Shown here: in pieces, positions 25,881 through 35,295 of the stretch
How the letters are laid out: every line of letters starts with the position of its first letter
Numbering within the stretch: position 1 is the first letter of the stretch
NCBI GenBank assembly: GCA_021204515.1
Contig: JAJPZH010000286.1
Span: 1-43,742, forward strand
Origin: Alistipes sp.
Lineage (GTDB): Bacteria > Bacteroidota > Bacteroidia > Bacteroidales > Rikenellaceae
DNA: 43,742 bases
Direction: 5' to 3'
The notes under the pieces: generated by a model
Told to the model about the DNA's origin: nothing
Databases searched by the model: none
The model's input: only the letters and a program-made list of their open reading frames with translations
Position numbers and translations under genes: made by a program

Positions 25881-28319
25881 CTATTCGGACAAGGACCTCA
25901 GTTTGGGATATTCGGTACCCATCTCCCAGACCGTATCGAAATCCCAGTTAGCGTTTGGTTCCGTGAATGTCGCCTGCTGTTTGAGACTCTCGGCAGGAAC
26001 ATTCTTGTACGCAAAGCGCGATCCAGCCGGAACTTCGTCGGAAATATACACATACTGGTTCTGCATCGTCGCTGTACCTTCAGGGGTAAAGCAGTCGCCG
26101 AAAACCACTTTGGTATTCTGTTGCTGAGCAGTGGCTACGAACTGAAAAAGGCCCGAAAAATATCTGGTTCCATTGGCATGCGTAGGTCCTGAAGTCGTCC
26201 CGGTATTGTAGCAGTTTTTCAACAGGATGGGAACGGCGACCGTAGCATTGTATGCGCCGCCGAAAATGCCTGCGCTGTTACAGTTACCGTTCGCATTCGT
26301 TCCTGTGGTCGAACAGTTGCCTCGGTTGTAGCAATCGGTAATCGTTGCCGTATAGGCCAGAGCTCCGTCCACCCTGCCCAAAATACCAGCTGCTGTTCCC
26401 TGTGCCGTGAGCGTGGCATTGTTGAAACAACGCTCTATTTCGGAATCGGCGTTGAACGTATAGCCCAGAATGCCGGCTGCCTGTCCGTTGGCCGACTGGC
26501 TCGTGATGTCCCCCTTATTACTACATTCACGAATGATTACGGCCCCGTTCCCGAGCACAGTGCGTTCTGCACGACCGGCGATACCGGCTGTATGGTGGTG
26601 GCCGAAGATAAGTCCGGTGTTGTGGCAGTTCCGGATGACGACCGGATCCGTATCGACCGACTGTACCAGCGCGACGATGCCGCCCACACCGTTCATGTAG
26701 GCAGTTCCGACAACTCCATTGACTTTGATGGTATTACTGCAATACTCGATGTCGCCCGAGGAATAACCCGCCAGTCCGGCCACATAACACAGCTGGTCGT
26801 TTTTGCCGAGCGAACTCTCCACCAGTCCGTTACCTGCGGTATGGCATGAGAGGATGAGTCCCTTGTTAGAACCAACTAACGCTGCTGCATAATAGTCTCC
26901 GACGACAGACGGGTTTTCCAAGCAAATATTACGCAGTATACCCATTTCGCCGACCTCGGCAAATAGTGCCACATTGCGCATGGTGCGTTGCTCAATCTGC
27001 AGGTTCAGGATTTTGTATTGCTCCGACGTGCGCCCCGTTTGGGGATCGTCGATGTTGCCTTTACCTGCATCATAGGTCCCCGTGAACTCTCCGCGGAAAT
27101 ATTGATTCTTGCTGGCGTCAGTCTCTATGCTTGTACTGACGGGCGTAAACGTATAACCCGCAAAGTCAATGTCGGCGGTCTGACGGAAATTTCCACTCAA
27201 GAAATTACGGATGTTCGATACATGCCGCGGCTTGGTAACAATGAAAGGATCGCTTTCGGTACCTTCACCGCTCTCTGCGTCAAAGAAATTATGGTCGCTA
27301 ACGATATTGCTGAAAAGCTCCAGCGGTTCGGTTTCGCCATCCTTAAAGTCGAGATACGCTTCCAACTGACAGAAGACCTTACCCACATAGCCATAAGTGT
27401 CGATCCATTTCACTGCAGCAAGGTTGTAGGACATCTCCTGATTGGGCGACTGTTGGATCTCGATAACGTCGATCTGTTCCGCAGTCTCGGCTTCGCCTTT
27501 ACGCAGAATAAGCCGATATCCGTCCGCACCGACAATCGTCGGCCATGAAAGTTTGAACTCTTCGTCGTTATGCAGTGTGATGACGGGTGTGGCGAGTGTC
27601 TCGCGTTGCTCGATATCGAGCGGAAAGACCGTACCGCTCGTCGTGGAAGTAAAGTTAAAACTTCCATGCCGCACGTCGCCTGTTTTATTAATATCAGCCT
27701 TAATATAATAGGTGACGGTGCCTTCGCCCACTTCGGGATTCGCCCCCTCGTATTGATCGTCAAGTTCGAGCCATTCCGCTTGCTGCTGGGTTAGTTTGTC
27801 GGTAAGTGTGGCGTCGAACGCTTTGACGTTAGTCGTCAACACGAGTTTCTGGGTTCCCGCGCCAACGCCATAGACCAGCTTCTCGGTATCGAATCTGACA
27901 TACGGTTCAGCGGCCTGCTGTGTAACGTCGATGTCAAAGGCCTCCTGCCATCCCTCTACCGTAAACCGCAGAATACCGCTGCGAGGCGTATCGTAGGGAT
28001 TCGTACTGATACGGAGGGAGATCAGTGTGTACCGGCTACCATCCGTAGGAGTAGCGGACATCCATGTCTCATCCAAAGATGCCCCGGGCTGCACTTCGAG
28101 CGTCCACTTTTCATCTTCCTGCACCCGGACCTGGACTTCCGCCTCCTGACTGGGTAACGAAAGTCCCTCGGCAATGAGTTCTTCAATGGTCTTATAAAGT
28201 TTGATTATTTCGGGATCGCCTTTCGGATAAACGATCTCGTTGTCATTACAGCCTCCCGATAATAATAGGAGAGGGCTGCCGATGAGCGTCATCAGCACCC
28301 TGAAAATTGAGCTTTTCAT
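25881..28319 (-). CDS. BACON/GLUG-repeat surface lipoprotein
   Basis: An 812-residue lipoprotein (lipobox SGGC, Cys24). Two BACON-like modules cover about 50-135 (EDEKWTLEVQPGAS, ILRFTVEGWQEAFDIDVTQQ) and 137-240 (SFNFTSTTSGTVFPLDIEQR). An FN3-like module spans about 245-350 (FKLSWPTIVGADGYRLILRK). From about 360 to the end come repeats of the GLUG type (AALVGSNKGLILSCHT, VAGLAGYSSGDIEYCSN, AGIAGRAERTVLG, AAGILGYTFNADSEIERCFN), which would form a beta-helix. No catalytic residues are evident. It is first in the catabolic operon and divergent from susC, matching a surface glycan-binding protein, with adhesion as an alternative. An intercistronic hairpin follows it. Confidence 0.82.
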   Translation of the reverse strand: MKSSIFRVLMTLIGSPLLLLSGGCNDNEIVYPKGDPEIIKLYKTIEELIAEGLSLPSQEAEVQVRVQEDEKWTLEVQPGASLDETWMSATPTDGSRYTLISLRISTNPYDTPRSGILRFTVEGWQEAFDIDVTQQAAEPYVRFDTEKLVYGVGAGTQKLVLTTNVKAFDATLTDKLTQQQAEWLELDDQYEGANPEVGEGTVTYYIKADINKTGDVRHGSFNFTSTTSGTVFPLDIEQRETLATPVITLHNDEEFKLSWPTIVGADGYRLILRKGEAETAEQIDVIEIQQSPNQEMSYNLAAVKWIDTYGYVGKVFCQLEAYLDFKDGETEPLELFSNIVSDHNFFDAESGEGTESDPFIVTKPRHVSNIRNFLSGNFRQTADIDFAGYTFTPVSTSIETDASKNQYFRGEFTGTYDAGKGNIDDPQTGRTSEQYKILNLQIEQRTMRNVALFAEVGEMGILRNICLENPSVVGDYYAAALVGSNKGLILSCHTAGNGLVESSLGKNDQLCYVAGLAGYSSGDIEYCSNTIKVNGVVGTAYMNGVGGIVALVQSVDTDPVVIRNCHNTGLIFGHHHTAGIAGRAERTVLGNGAVIIRECSNKGDITSQSANGQAAGILGYTFNADSEIERCFNNATLTAQGTAAGILGRVDGALAYTATITDCYNRGNCSTTGTNANGNCNSAGIFGGAYNATVAVPILLKNCYNTGTTSGPTHANGTRYFSGLFQFVATAQQQNTKVVFGDCFTPEGTATMQNQYVYISDEVPAGSRFAYKNVPAESLKQQATFTEPNANWDFDTVWEMGTEYPKLRSLSE

Positions 28320-28634
28320 AGCTGTCGTAAAGTCGTTTTTCGGTTCATATTGTGATACAACTTACGCTTCGCCAAAAGTTCCCATATGCATCACATAACA
28401 AAGATAGCAATTCTCGTTATGACGAATGAGAAATTTTGTTTCCGGAACAGGTAAAATCGTTTACACACAGCGCAAAACAGACCGAAAACTCCGACATATG
28501 CGGTTTTCCGTGTGCGATTTTACGACAATTGAAAACAATTTTCCTGTTCGAAACGCTATTTTCTTCTATATTTGTGACAAGAAGGCTTCGCCAAACCTCC
28601 GTATGCTCTGATTCCAGAGTGATTATTAACCTAA
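28320..28634. promoter_or_regulatory. divergent promoter region of the sulfatase/GH locus
   Basis: 315 bases without a gene between the two divergent transcription units. On the minus strand CAAAGATA at 28399-28406 reads TATCTTTG, a perfect -7 box for the catabolic operon. On the plus strand TATATTTG at 28567-28574 is a -7 box for susC. Neither has a convincing -33 TTTG at normal spacing, which fits promoters that depend on an activator such as the HTCS. No operator repeat could be assigned by eye. Confidence 0.5.
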
Positions 28635-31600
28635 ATGCAAACTATGAAACCAAATTCTACGCTGTATATGACTTTGAAGTTCGCGGCCTCGCTGGTCATC
28701 GTTCTTCTCAGCGTATCTATGCCGGCTGCAGCCCAAAACACGCGCATAATTCAAGGTATGGTGCTGGATGAAAAGGGCGCTCCGATTCTCGGGGCTACGG
28801 TTGCAGTTTCCGGGACGACACAAGGTACATCCACAAATGTGGACGGCCGTTTCGAGTTGAAAATTCCCCAACATACGAAATTCCTGAACGTTTCTTTCGT
28901 GGGGTATGCTTCCAAACGGATCGAGATAGGTTCGGCGAAACAACTTAAGATCACACTCGAACCTGACGCAAAACAGATAGAGGATGTCGTGGTTATTGGC
29001 TACGGAGCCGTGCGCAAAAGCGACCTGACAGGCGCCGTAAGCGTTTTGGATGTAAAAGATAAGACTGAAACCCTGCCCTTTACTTCTATCGACCAATTCA
29101 TGCAAGGTCGTATCGCCGGCGTCAATATCAGCCAGAACAGTGGCGCCCCTGGTGATGGCATGCGCATCCAAATTCGGGGTATTTCCACACTCTCTGGTGA
29201 TACGCAGCCTCTTTATGTCGTGGACGGATTCCCGATCGAAGGTGCATCGGCACGCAGTTCGGGTTCGATCGCCGAACTCAGTTCCCAGCCGGGAATGAAT
29301 CCGCTGGCCTCGATCAACCCCAACGACATTGAATCGATTCAGGTACTGAAAGACGCCTCGGCGACAGCCATCTACGGTTCACGTGCGACAAACGGTGTAG
29401 TGCTAATCACCACCAAACAGGGACGGGAAGGTTCCGTGAGAATCAATTACAATTTCCGAGGGGATGTTTCTGTTGTATCGAAAAAATATGATTTGCTGAA
29501 CGGATATGAGTATGCACTTTATCAGAATGCCCTTGATCGTGTTTGGGACGGTTTGGACATGTATGGAAATCCCAATCCGACAGAACGGGTAGAACGGCAC
29601 TCCCCGGAAGCACTCGAACGTTATAAAACGATCGGAACGGATTGGCAGGACCTGATGTATGAAACGGCATTCTCTCAAGATCATAACATTTCGTTCACTG
29701 GAGGCAACAAAACATCGCAGTTCAGTATCAGCGGCGGCTATACCGACCAGAAAGGCATTATTATGAATACGGGGTTGGAACGTTACACCTTCCGTATGAA
29801 TTATCTTTACAACATCAACTCCCGGTTAAAATTGACCGCCAATGCCAATTATACGAATCTGAAACAGTCGCAGACCTCTCATTCGCAGAATGGTAGCGAA
29901 GTACAGATGATCCGTCGTATTTTAACCATGCGTCCTAACTTAACTCCGTTTGATGTCGTTTATGAAGAAGATACATTCGAAGGAATCGTTGTGGACAATC
30001 CCTATACGATGGCTACAAAATTAAAGGACGATTTTCTCGAGCAGACATTACAAGCCAACCTTGCTTTGAACTACAATATCGGCAAAGGTTTCGGAGCCAA
30101 GGTAGCCGGTAGCTTAGTATCCGTATTCGGGCAGCGCAAGACCTACTATCCTTATGATACGTCCGCCGGTGAAACATACAACGGTATGGCTTTTCGAGGC
30201 GACAACAAACGATTGAATTACACTTTTGAAGCGCAGCTCAATTATAACCGAACCTTTAATAAAGCCCATCGGCTGAATGGCGTCCTCGTATGGGAGTATT
30301 CTTCCCGGCAGACGGATAATTTGCAGATTCAGGCCGGAGACTTCCCTGATGACAACCTGTCGTATAATAACATCGGTCAGGGACTCACCACTACGAACAA
30401 AAATAGCAATATCATGAATATCCTGCTATCGTCATTCGTTGCACGATTCAACTACAGCTACAAAGACCGTTATATTTTCACCGTTACGGGCCGCTATGAC
30501 GGATCATCTCTGCTGTCGGAAGGCAACCAATGGAAGTTCTTTCCGTCTGCGGCCGTAGCATGGAATATCGATCAGGAACAGTTTTTAAAGAGTGCCGATT
30601 TCATCTCAAAATTGCGTATCCGCGGCAGCTTCGGTATGACCGGCAATCAGAATATCGCTTACGGCGCGCCCCGAATGATTATGAACCAAGTACGTACGGC
30701 TAATAACGGTTCCTCCCCGACACACGGTTACGTACCCGGAAATCCTGAAAACCCCGATCTCGGTTGGGAGAACACCAAAGCATACAATCTCGGTCTGGAG
30801 ATGGGCTTTGTCAAAAACCGCTATCGCTTAAACATAGATATTTATAAACGTGTCACTTCTGACCTGTTGTTCAATTTTCCGCTGCCTCCTTCGTCGGGTC
30901 ATGGAAGCATTCCCGTGAATATGGGACAGATCTCGAACAAGGGTATCGAAATCGAGGTCGGAGCCGATATCATTTCCCGACGCAAGTTCAGCTGGAGTGT
31001 CGGAGCCAACTGGTATATGAACCGGAATATGGTCGATGATATCAGGAATAACGTAATCGAAGGCGTAACTTATCTGTCGGGCGGTTCTGCGCTGGGCCAG
31101 AGTATCCATCGTACGATGGCAGGTTATCCGATCGGCAGCTTCTACGGTTATGTGACGAACGGCATTTACCAGACGCCCGAGGAAGCCGCCAAAGCACCGG
31201 CCGATACGCCTGCCGCCGTTCCCGGCTCGATCCGTTATCTGGATATCAGCGGCCCAGACGGATTGCCCGACGGCAAAATCGATTCGAACGACCGCACGAT
31301 ATTGGGTTCCTCTCAACCCGATTTCAACTACGGAATCTCAACCGACTTGAAATGAAAAAATTTGTCACTAAGCATCCTCATTAACGGCAGCGTAGGCGGC
31401 AAAATCGCGAACCTGAACCGTTATCTATTGGATGCGTTCGATGACAAACAGACCAATGTACGTCGTGAGGCATGGGAAGGACGTTGGCAAGGTCCCGGAA
31501 CAAGTAATTTTTATCCGGCACTTAACGGAGCTTACAAAGACGCATTTTTTCAATCCCGCTTCTCGACCATGTTCCTCGAAGATGCAACGTATATCCGTCT

Positions 31601-31820
31601 GAAAAATGTTACACTGAGCTATGCATTTGCACTGAAGAAGATCCCTTGGATCAAACGCATCTCTGTATTCGTAACAGGAACCAACCTGCTGACATTCACC
31701 GATTATTCGGGTTACGATCCCGAAGTGAGCATTTCACGCAGCGCACTCAGTCCCAATGTGGATTACGCGGCCTATCCCTCCGTCCGCACCGTTTCATTCG
31801 GTGTCAATCTGGAATTCTAA
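28635..31820 (+). pseudogene. SusC-type TonB-dependent transporter interrupted by one in-frame TGA
   Basis: The full reading frame would give a 1061-residue SusC: signal peptide (about 1-33), CarboxypepD-like domain (IIQGMVLDEKGAPILGATVA), TonB-box-type IEDVVVIGYGAVRKS, plug with NPNDIESIQVLKDASATAIYGS, and a barrel ending RTVSFGVNLEF. At codon 907 (31353-31355) a TGA interrupts GISTDLK-stop-KNLSLSILING, where homologues typically have Trp (TGG). Before and after, the frame is the same, so a single G to A change explains it. Truncation would remove the last 155 residues, including several strands and the C-terminal targeting signal. A Met at 28644 is an alternative start. susD follows 12 bases after the final stop. 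A sequencing error is possible. Confidence 0.88.
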
Positions 31821-31832
31821 CCGTTAAGCAGT

Positions 31833-33539
31833 ATGATTATGAAAAAACAAATATCTAAATTGTTTGTTGCAGCCGGCATCGTCGCCATGGCAACATCGTG
31901 TATCGACGACGATATGATTGATCGGGTCGATTTCCGGAATTATTATAAGACCGAGACCGATGCACAAACTGCCATTAATGGCGTATACAGCACACTTTAT
32001 TCATTCGATTACCACAAATGGAGCTGGGTCATTGCACATCCTTGTTTCGAGGATTGCATGTATGCTACGGGTGGTGCGGCCAATCAGCTATCCATGAATG
32101 CTATCGGAGGAAATACAAGTGACCTGACCAATCCTTGGACGGCTCTGTATGGTGCTATCAATGCAGCGAATGCCGTAATCCGCTATGTGCCGGAGATTGA
32201 GTTCAAGAATGAGAATGACCGTAACCGGATTATTGCAGAAGCCCATTTCCTGCGTGGATTCTATTATTATGACTTGGTGCGACTATATGCGGGTAAAAGC
32301 GGTATTCCTCTTCATACGGAACCCGTAGAAGATATGTCGAATGTTTATCATCAAGATACGGCGGCCAAACATGTCTACAACTTGATTATCGACGATTTCA
32401 AATATGCCGCGGGGAAAAATCCCGACGGATCGTTGCGACTTCCTCTCTACAAAAACCTGCAGGCCGAGGCGGGACGGGTTACAAACGGCGCAGCATACGC
32501 TTATTTGGCCGACGTGCACAATACACTTGGAGAGTGGGACCTTGCCGTGAAATATGCCGATACCGTAATTCGTTCCAACCAGTATAAACTGATTCAAAAT
32601 TATGCGGACCTTTGGGATATCAACCTTGAGGCCGCTGCCAATGATGAGAAAATATTCTATGTCCCGTTTTATCAGGATAAGGAAGCAGCGCAAAGGACTT
32701 CATTGGGGACGGCTGTCACATTTCTTTACAACCCATCGGGGGTGAATCTCGACGGTACGGCGCTGAGCGGCAATCCTCAGATGAAGGGTCAGGGATTCAA
32801 TCGTGTTCAGAAATGGTTCATACGTTTTTTCCACGACGATATGGAAAATTTAGGTTACAGCGATGGCACGAAGTCGAACGCAGATGCCGATTTGATTTAC
32901 AAGGATTACCGAATCGAAACAACTTGGTGGCGTAACTTTAAGTCCCGTAATAATACGACCGGGGTTTTAGGAGACAAGTCAGCTTATCCTGCAAGCGGAG
33001 GAGCACATGACGATTGGGGTTACATCCGTAAATACATTGATCCGAACGGTGTCAATAACTGGACGAACGGTAACGATTATGTCCGCATGCGTTTTGCAGA
33101 TATGTACCTGATACAGGCCGAAGCCTATAACGAATTGGGCGAATATGAAAAAGCATGTGAGGCAATAGATAAAATCCGCGAACGGGCACGCCATGCTGAC
33201 GGACAAGAACGCCAATGGCCAAAATTCCTCAGTCAAACACGGGAAGACAATATTGGGCGCACATTATCGAAAGATGAATTCCGCTGGCTTGTTTTCATGG
33301 AACGTGGATTGGAATTCGCCGGAGAAAATCGCCGTTTCTTCGATCTGAAAAGGATGCGCAAGGATGATAATACCATGATGTATGACTATATGATGAATAC
33401 CTATATCCCTAATATGGCAGCTAAATATCCGGCATTCGTGAATTCCACGACAGTACTTGCAGAACGCAAGAAATGGTGGCCCAAGCCCTTTACTGAAGTT
33501 GATAGAAATCCCGGAGTCCAGCAAAATCCAGGATATTAA
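31833..33539 (+). CDS. SusD/RagB-type ligand-binding lipoprotein
   Basis: A 568-residue SusD homologue with lipobox ATSC (Cys23; Met at 31839 is an alternative start). Family landmarks include TETDAQTAINGVYSTLYSFD, AEAHFLRGFYYYDLVRLYAG (about 130-150), MRFADMYLIQAEAYNELGEY and the C-terminal RWLVFMERGLEFAGENRRFF. The extreme C-terminus WWPKPFTEVDRNPGVQQNPG is also typical. It would form the surface lid over the product of the preceding susC gene. Because that gene carries a nonsense codon, this intact SusD may lack its channel unless the stop is suppressed or an artefact. It differs substantially from the other SusD of the window, so the ligands should differ. Confidence 0.94.
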   Translation: MIMKKQISKLFVAAGIVAMATSCIDDDMIDRVDFRNYYKTETDAQTAINGVYSTLYSFDYHKWSWVIAHPCFEDCMYATGGAANQLSMNAIGGNTSDLTNPWTALYGAINAANAVIRYVPEIEFKNENDRNRIIAEAHFLRGFYYYDLVRLYAGKSGIPLHTEPVEDMSNVYHQDTAAKHVYNLIIDDFKYAAGKNPDGSLRLPLYKNLQAEAGRVTNGAAYAYLADVHNTLGEWDLAVKYADTVIRSNQYKLIQNYADLWDINLEAAANDEKIFYVPFYQDKEAAQRTSLGTAVTFLYNPSGVNLDGTALSGNPQMKGQGFNRVQKWFIRFFHDDMENLGYSDGTKSNADADLIYKDYRIETTWWRNFKSRNNTTGVLGDKSAYPASGGAHDDWGYIRKYIDPNGVNNWTNGNDYVRMRFADMYLIQAEAYNELGEYEKACEAIDKIRERARHADGQERQWPKFLSQTREDNIGRTLSKDEFRWLVFMERGLEFAGENRRFFDLKRMRKDDNTMMYDYMMNTYIPNMAAKYPAFVNSTTVLAERKKWWPKPFTEVDRNPGVQQNPGY

Positions 33540-33571
33540 TTATCACATGTTATAAAAAGGCTGAATTTAAA

Positions 33572-33611
33572 CTGCACCCTAAAAGTTAAACACAAAACTT
33601 TTAGGGTGCAG
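33572..33611 (+). terminator. perfect 16-bp hairpin after susD
   Basis: CTGCACCCTAAAAGTT at 33572-33587 pairs perfectly with 33596-33611 around an 8-base loop, 32 bases after the susD stop. It can terminate the susCD transcript. The unusual length and perfection also resemble abutted inverted ends of an IS, so this alternative is kept open. Nothing recognisable lies from 33612 to 33675. Confidence 0.6.
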
Positions 33612-33675
33612 ACTTTATGAATTGGTTTGAATAGATATCGGATATATAGCGTCTGATCGCCGCGCAGCGAGAACG

Positions 33676-34801
33676 TCAGCTCCCGGAATGCATTTCGGGG
33701 AAACGCAGGTCCGGGCACCATGAAGCGTCCGCAGGCCGTCGAGTCTGAAACGTCGAAAGGAGTTTGCGAATGCCGCATACATCGGCCAACTCCTTCAAAT
33801 AAACATTCATCTTTTGATTACTGCACACAGGCAATAATACACCATGCATTTGACAATAGTTATTGTCGCGGTAACGGGATAAAATCTCCTGCGCTGCATC
33901 TATTATCGGGATATTACACATACTTCCGGTTTTCTAGCGCGGCTTACGAATCCAATTCACACCATTTATGTCTACCGCAATATGTTCCGGCCGAAGTTGT
34001 TTCACCTCTGAAAATGCTAGTCCTGTCAGGCAACAAAACGCGAAAACGTCCCGTATCTGCGACAATCGGGGAATGTCGATCTGCTTATCAAGCAGTTTTT
34101 TTTCAGCTCGGACTTATCAAGAAAATCACGTTCCACCTGCTCTTTATGAAATTGAATTCCAAGATAGGGATCTGTCTTCAACCACCCTTTCGTCATGGCG
34201 ATACGGGTTATCTTTTTCAGATTCTTGAGATATTGAATCGTCGTATTATGGCTGCATTTCCGCTCGGTCTTCAAAAAGAACTCGTAATCTTCGATGAACT
34301 GACGGGACATTTCATCCAAATAAATATCCTCCCGATGATAGGTACATTGCAGAAACTGTATGATCAATTTACGGCAGGTTTCATAACGTACCACCGTTGC
34401 AGGAGCAATGTCTATCCTCGATAGTTTTTTTCTGTTTTTCATTATGTTCTACAAATACCTCACAGTGTATGACGTTCGGGAGTGTTTTTCCCCAAGTAGC
34501 GATCAAGAATAGCATGAGCGGATAACTCCAAACCTTCCAATTCGATATCACGCTGAATACGAAAAATATTAGCGGAAATAGCATCCAGATAGAGGTTCAG
34601 GTCTTTTCCTCCACGTCCGTTTTCAACGGCTTTACCTTTAGCCTGATTCCATAGTCGAGGAGAAATGAAGCGTTTAACAGAAGCATCGGCACGTTGACCA
34701 TTCACTGTGATACGCATAAAAATCGGAGCTTCGCCCGCTTTGTTCAGCTTGGTTCTGCGGATATAAAACAGCAGACCGAAAGTAGTCCTTTCCATAGACA
34801 C
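33676..34801 (-). pseudogene. tyrosine recombinase (integrase) of the island, multiply broken
   Basis: On the minus strand ATG 34801 opens the arm-binding N-domain (TTFGLLFYIRRTKLNKAGEA, RFISPRLWNQAKGKAVENGR) until a frameshift near 34460. A core-binding domain follows (PATVVRYETCRKLIIQFLQC, FIEDYEFFLKTERKCSHNT) after another shift in an A run near 34425. A third shift lies in an eight-A run near 34105. The catalytic domain then reads QIRDVFAFCCLTGLAFSEVK, hits a TAG after IRKPR near 33945, and resumes KTGSMCNIPIIDAAQEIL to about 33720. The HxxR and Tyr motifs of the C-terminus are not recognisable. Gene position beside tRNA-Ser identifies it as the enzyme that integrated the island. Confidence 0.85.
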
Positions 34802-34814
34802 TAATTTAAGGTTA

Positions 34815-34846
34815 CAAAATTAACTTTCTAAGTGTCTTTTGTCAAG
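34815..34846 (-). promoter_or_regulatory. possible promoter of the integrase gene
   Basis: On the minus strand TAATTTTG (34822 to 34815) fits TAnnTTTG, with CTTG (34846 to 34843) 20 bases upstream as a weak -33 element. Transcription would start only a few bases before the ATG at 34801. Confidence 0.35.
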
Positions 34847-34893
34847 AAGTAAAACACTGCAATTATATGTAAATCAAGAAAATTACAGCCAAA

Positions 34894-34930
34894 TCGGTGT
34901 ACTTTTTTTAGCCATATTTAGGTACACCGA
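34894..34930. repeat. 9-bp inverted repeat between integrase and attachment site
   Basis: TCGGTGTAC at 34894-34902 is complementary to 34922-34930 with a 19-base spacer. Its place between int and attR is where integrase arm sites or excisionase sites usually lie. A folded RNA is another option. Confidence 0.35.
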
Positions 34931-34986
34931 ATAGGCCACAAGTAATATGCCTAAAATTGCATTTTTTTGTATCCGGCCAAAAACAA

Positions 34987-35018
34987 AATACGCTGTAAAT
35001 TTATATTTACAGCGTATT
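34987..35018 (-). terminator. hairpin at the right island end, now downstream of tRNA-Ser
   Basis: AATACGCTGTAAAT at 34987-35000 pairs perfectly with 35005-35018 around TTAT. It sits 22 bases beyond the tRNA 3' end on the minus strand and would replace the ancestral terminator now stranded at 465-501. Confidence 0.65.
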
Positions 35019-35037
35019 GCATTTTTACTCGTAGTCT

Positions 35038-35054
35038 TTTGGCGGAAAGAGAGG
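35038..35054 (-). repeat. right attachment site (attR) overlapping tRNA-Ser
   Basis: The 17 bases TTTGGCGGAAAGAGAGG are identical to 499-515 in the same orientation. Fifteen of them are the tRNA 3' end (T-arm edge, acceptor strand and CCA), the usual core site for tRNA-targeting integrases. Confidence 0.8.
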
Positions 35055-35127
35055 GATTCGAACCCCCGGAGCCTTGCAGCTCAACGGTTTTCAAGACCGC
35101 CGCAATCGACCACTCTGCCATCTTTCC
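35040..35127 (-). tRNA. tRNA-Ser(UGA)
   Basis: On the minus strand acceptor GGAAAGA (35127 to 35121) pairs with TCTTTCC. The D-arm reads GGCAGAGTGGTCGA. The anticodon loop CTTGAAA gives anticodon TGA. A long variable arm, as in class II tRNA, and the T-loop GGTTCGAATCC follow. The discriminator G is followed by an encoded CCA (35042 to 35040). The gene is intact although it is the island insertion site. Confidence 0.95.
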
Positions 35128-35132
35128 GGGGA

Positions 35133-35164
35133 CAAAAGTAACACGGATTTTCCATTCTGCCAAA
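35133..35164 (-). promoter_or_regulatory. promoter of tRNA-Ser
   Basis: On the minus strand TTTG (35164 to 35161), a 20-base spacer and TACTTTTG (35140 to 35133) match the Bacteroidetes consensus. The start would fall at about the first base of the tRNA. Confidence 0.7.
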
Positions 35165-35222
35165 TCTTTATCCCGTTTATTCCCGGCACAGGGCGGCAAT
35201 GTTCCGATTCCGCACTATAATT

Positions 35223-35252
35223 TTTGACTTTTAGGAAAATTGCATATCTTTG
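35223..35252 (+). promoter_or_regulatory. promoter of the HU gene
   Basis: TTTG at 35223-35226, an 18-base spacer and TATCTTTG at 35245-35252 match the Bacteroidetes consensus, about 40 bases before the ATG at 35296. Confidence 0.7.
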
Positions 35253-35295
35253 CCAATAGGTTAGGAAGAGACGCAACTTTTCACACTAAAATAAT

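Larger units (their letters stand above)
499..35054. mobile_element. putative tRNA-Ser integrated genomic island carrying two Sus-type loci
   Basis: The limits are the two 17-bp direct repeats. Inside the right end lies a tyrosine integrase pseudogene (33676-34801) starting about 240 bases from the tRNA and reading away from it. A relaxase fragment (10261-11112) suggests that the ancestor was mobilisable by conjugation. Base composition inside, especially from 12 kb to 35 kb, is visibly more AT-rich than the flanks. Cargo is a phosphoesterase-SusCD operon and a sulfatase/GH2/GH43 locus with its own HTCS. Integrase, relaxase and IS are all broken, so autonomous excision now looks impossible. 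The extent is inferred from one sequence, and nested or sequential insertions are possible because the IS/relaxase scar separates the two cargo modules. Confidence 0.72.

Noticed and set aside
34967-35227. Small protein overlapping tRNA-Ser
   Set aside because: The frame runs through a terminator hairpin and the tRNA antisense. Stretches such as FEPPEPCSS are the usual false translation of tRNA-Ser.
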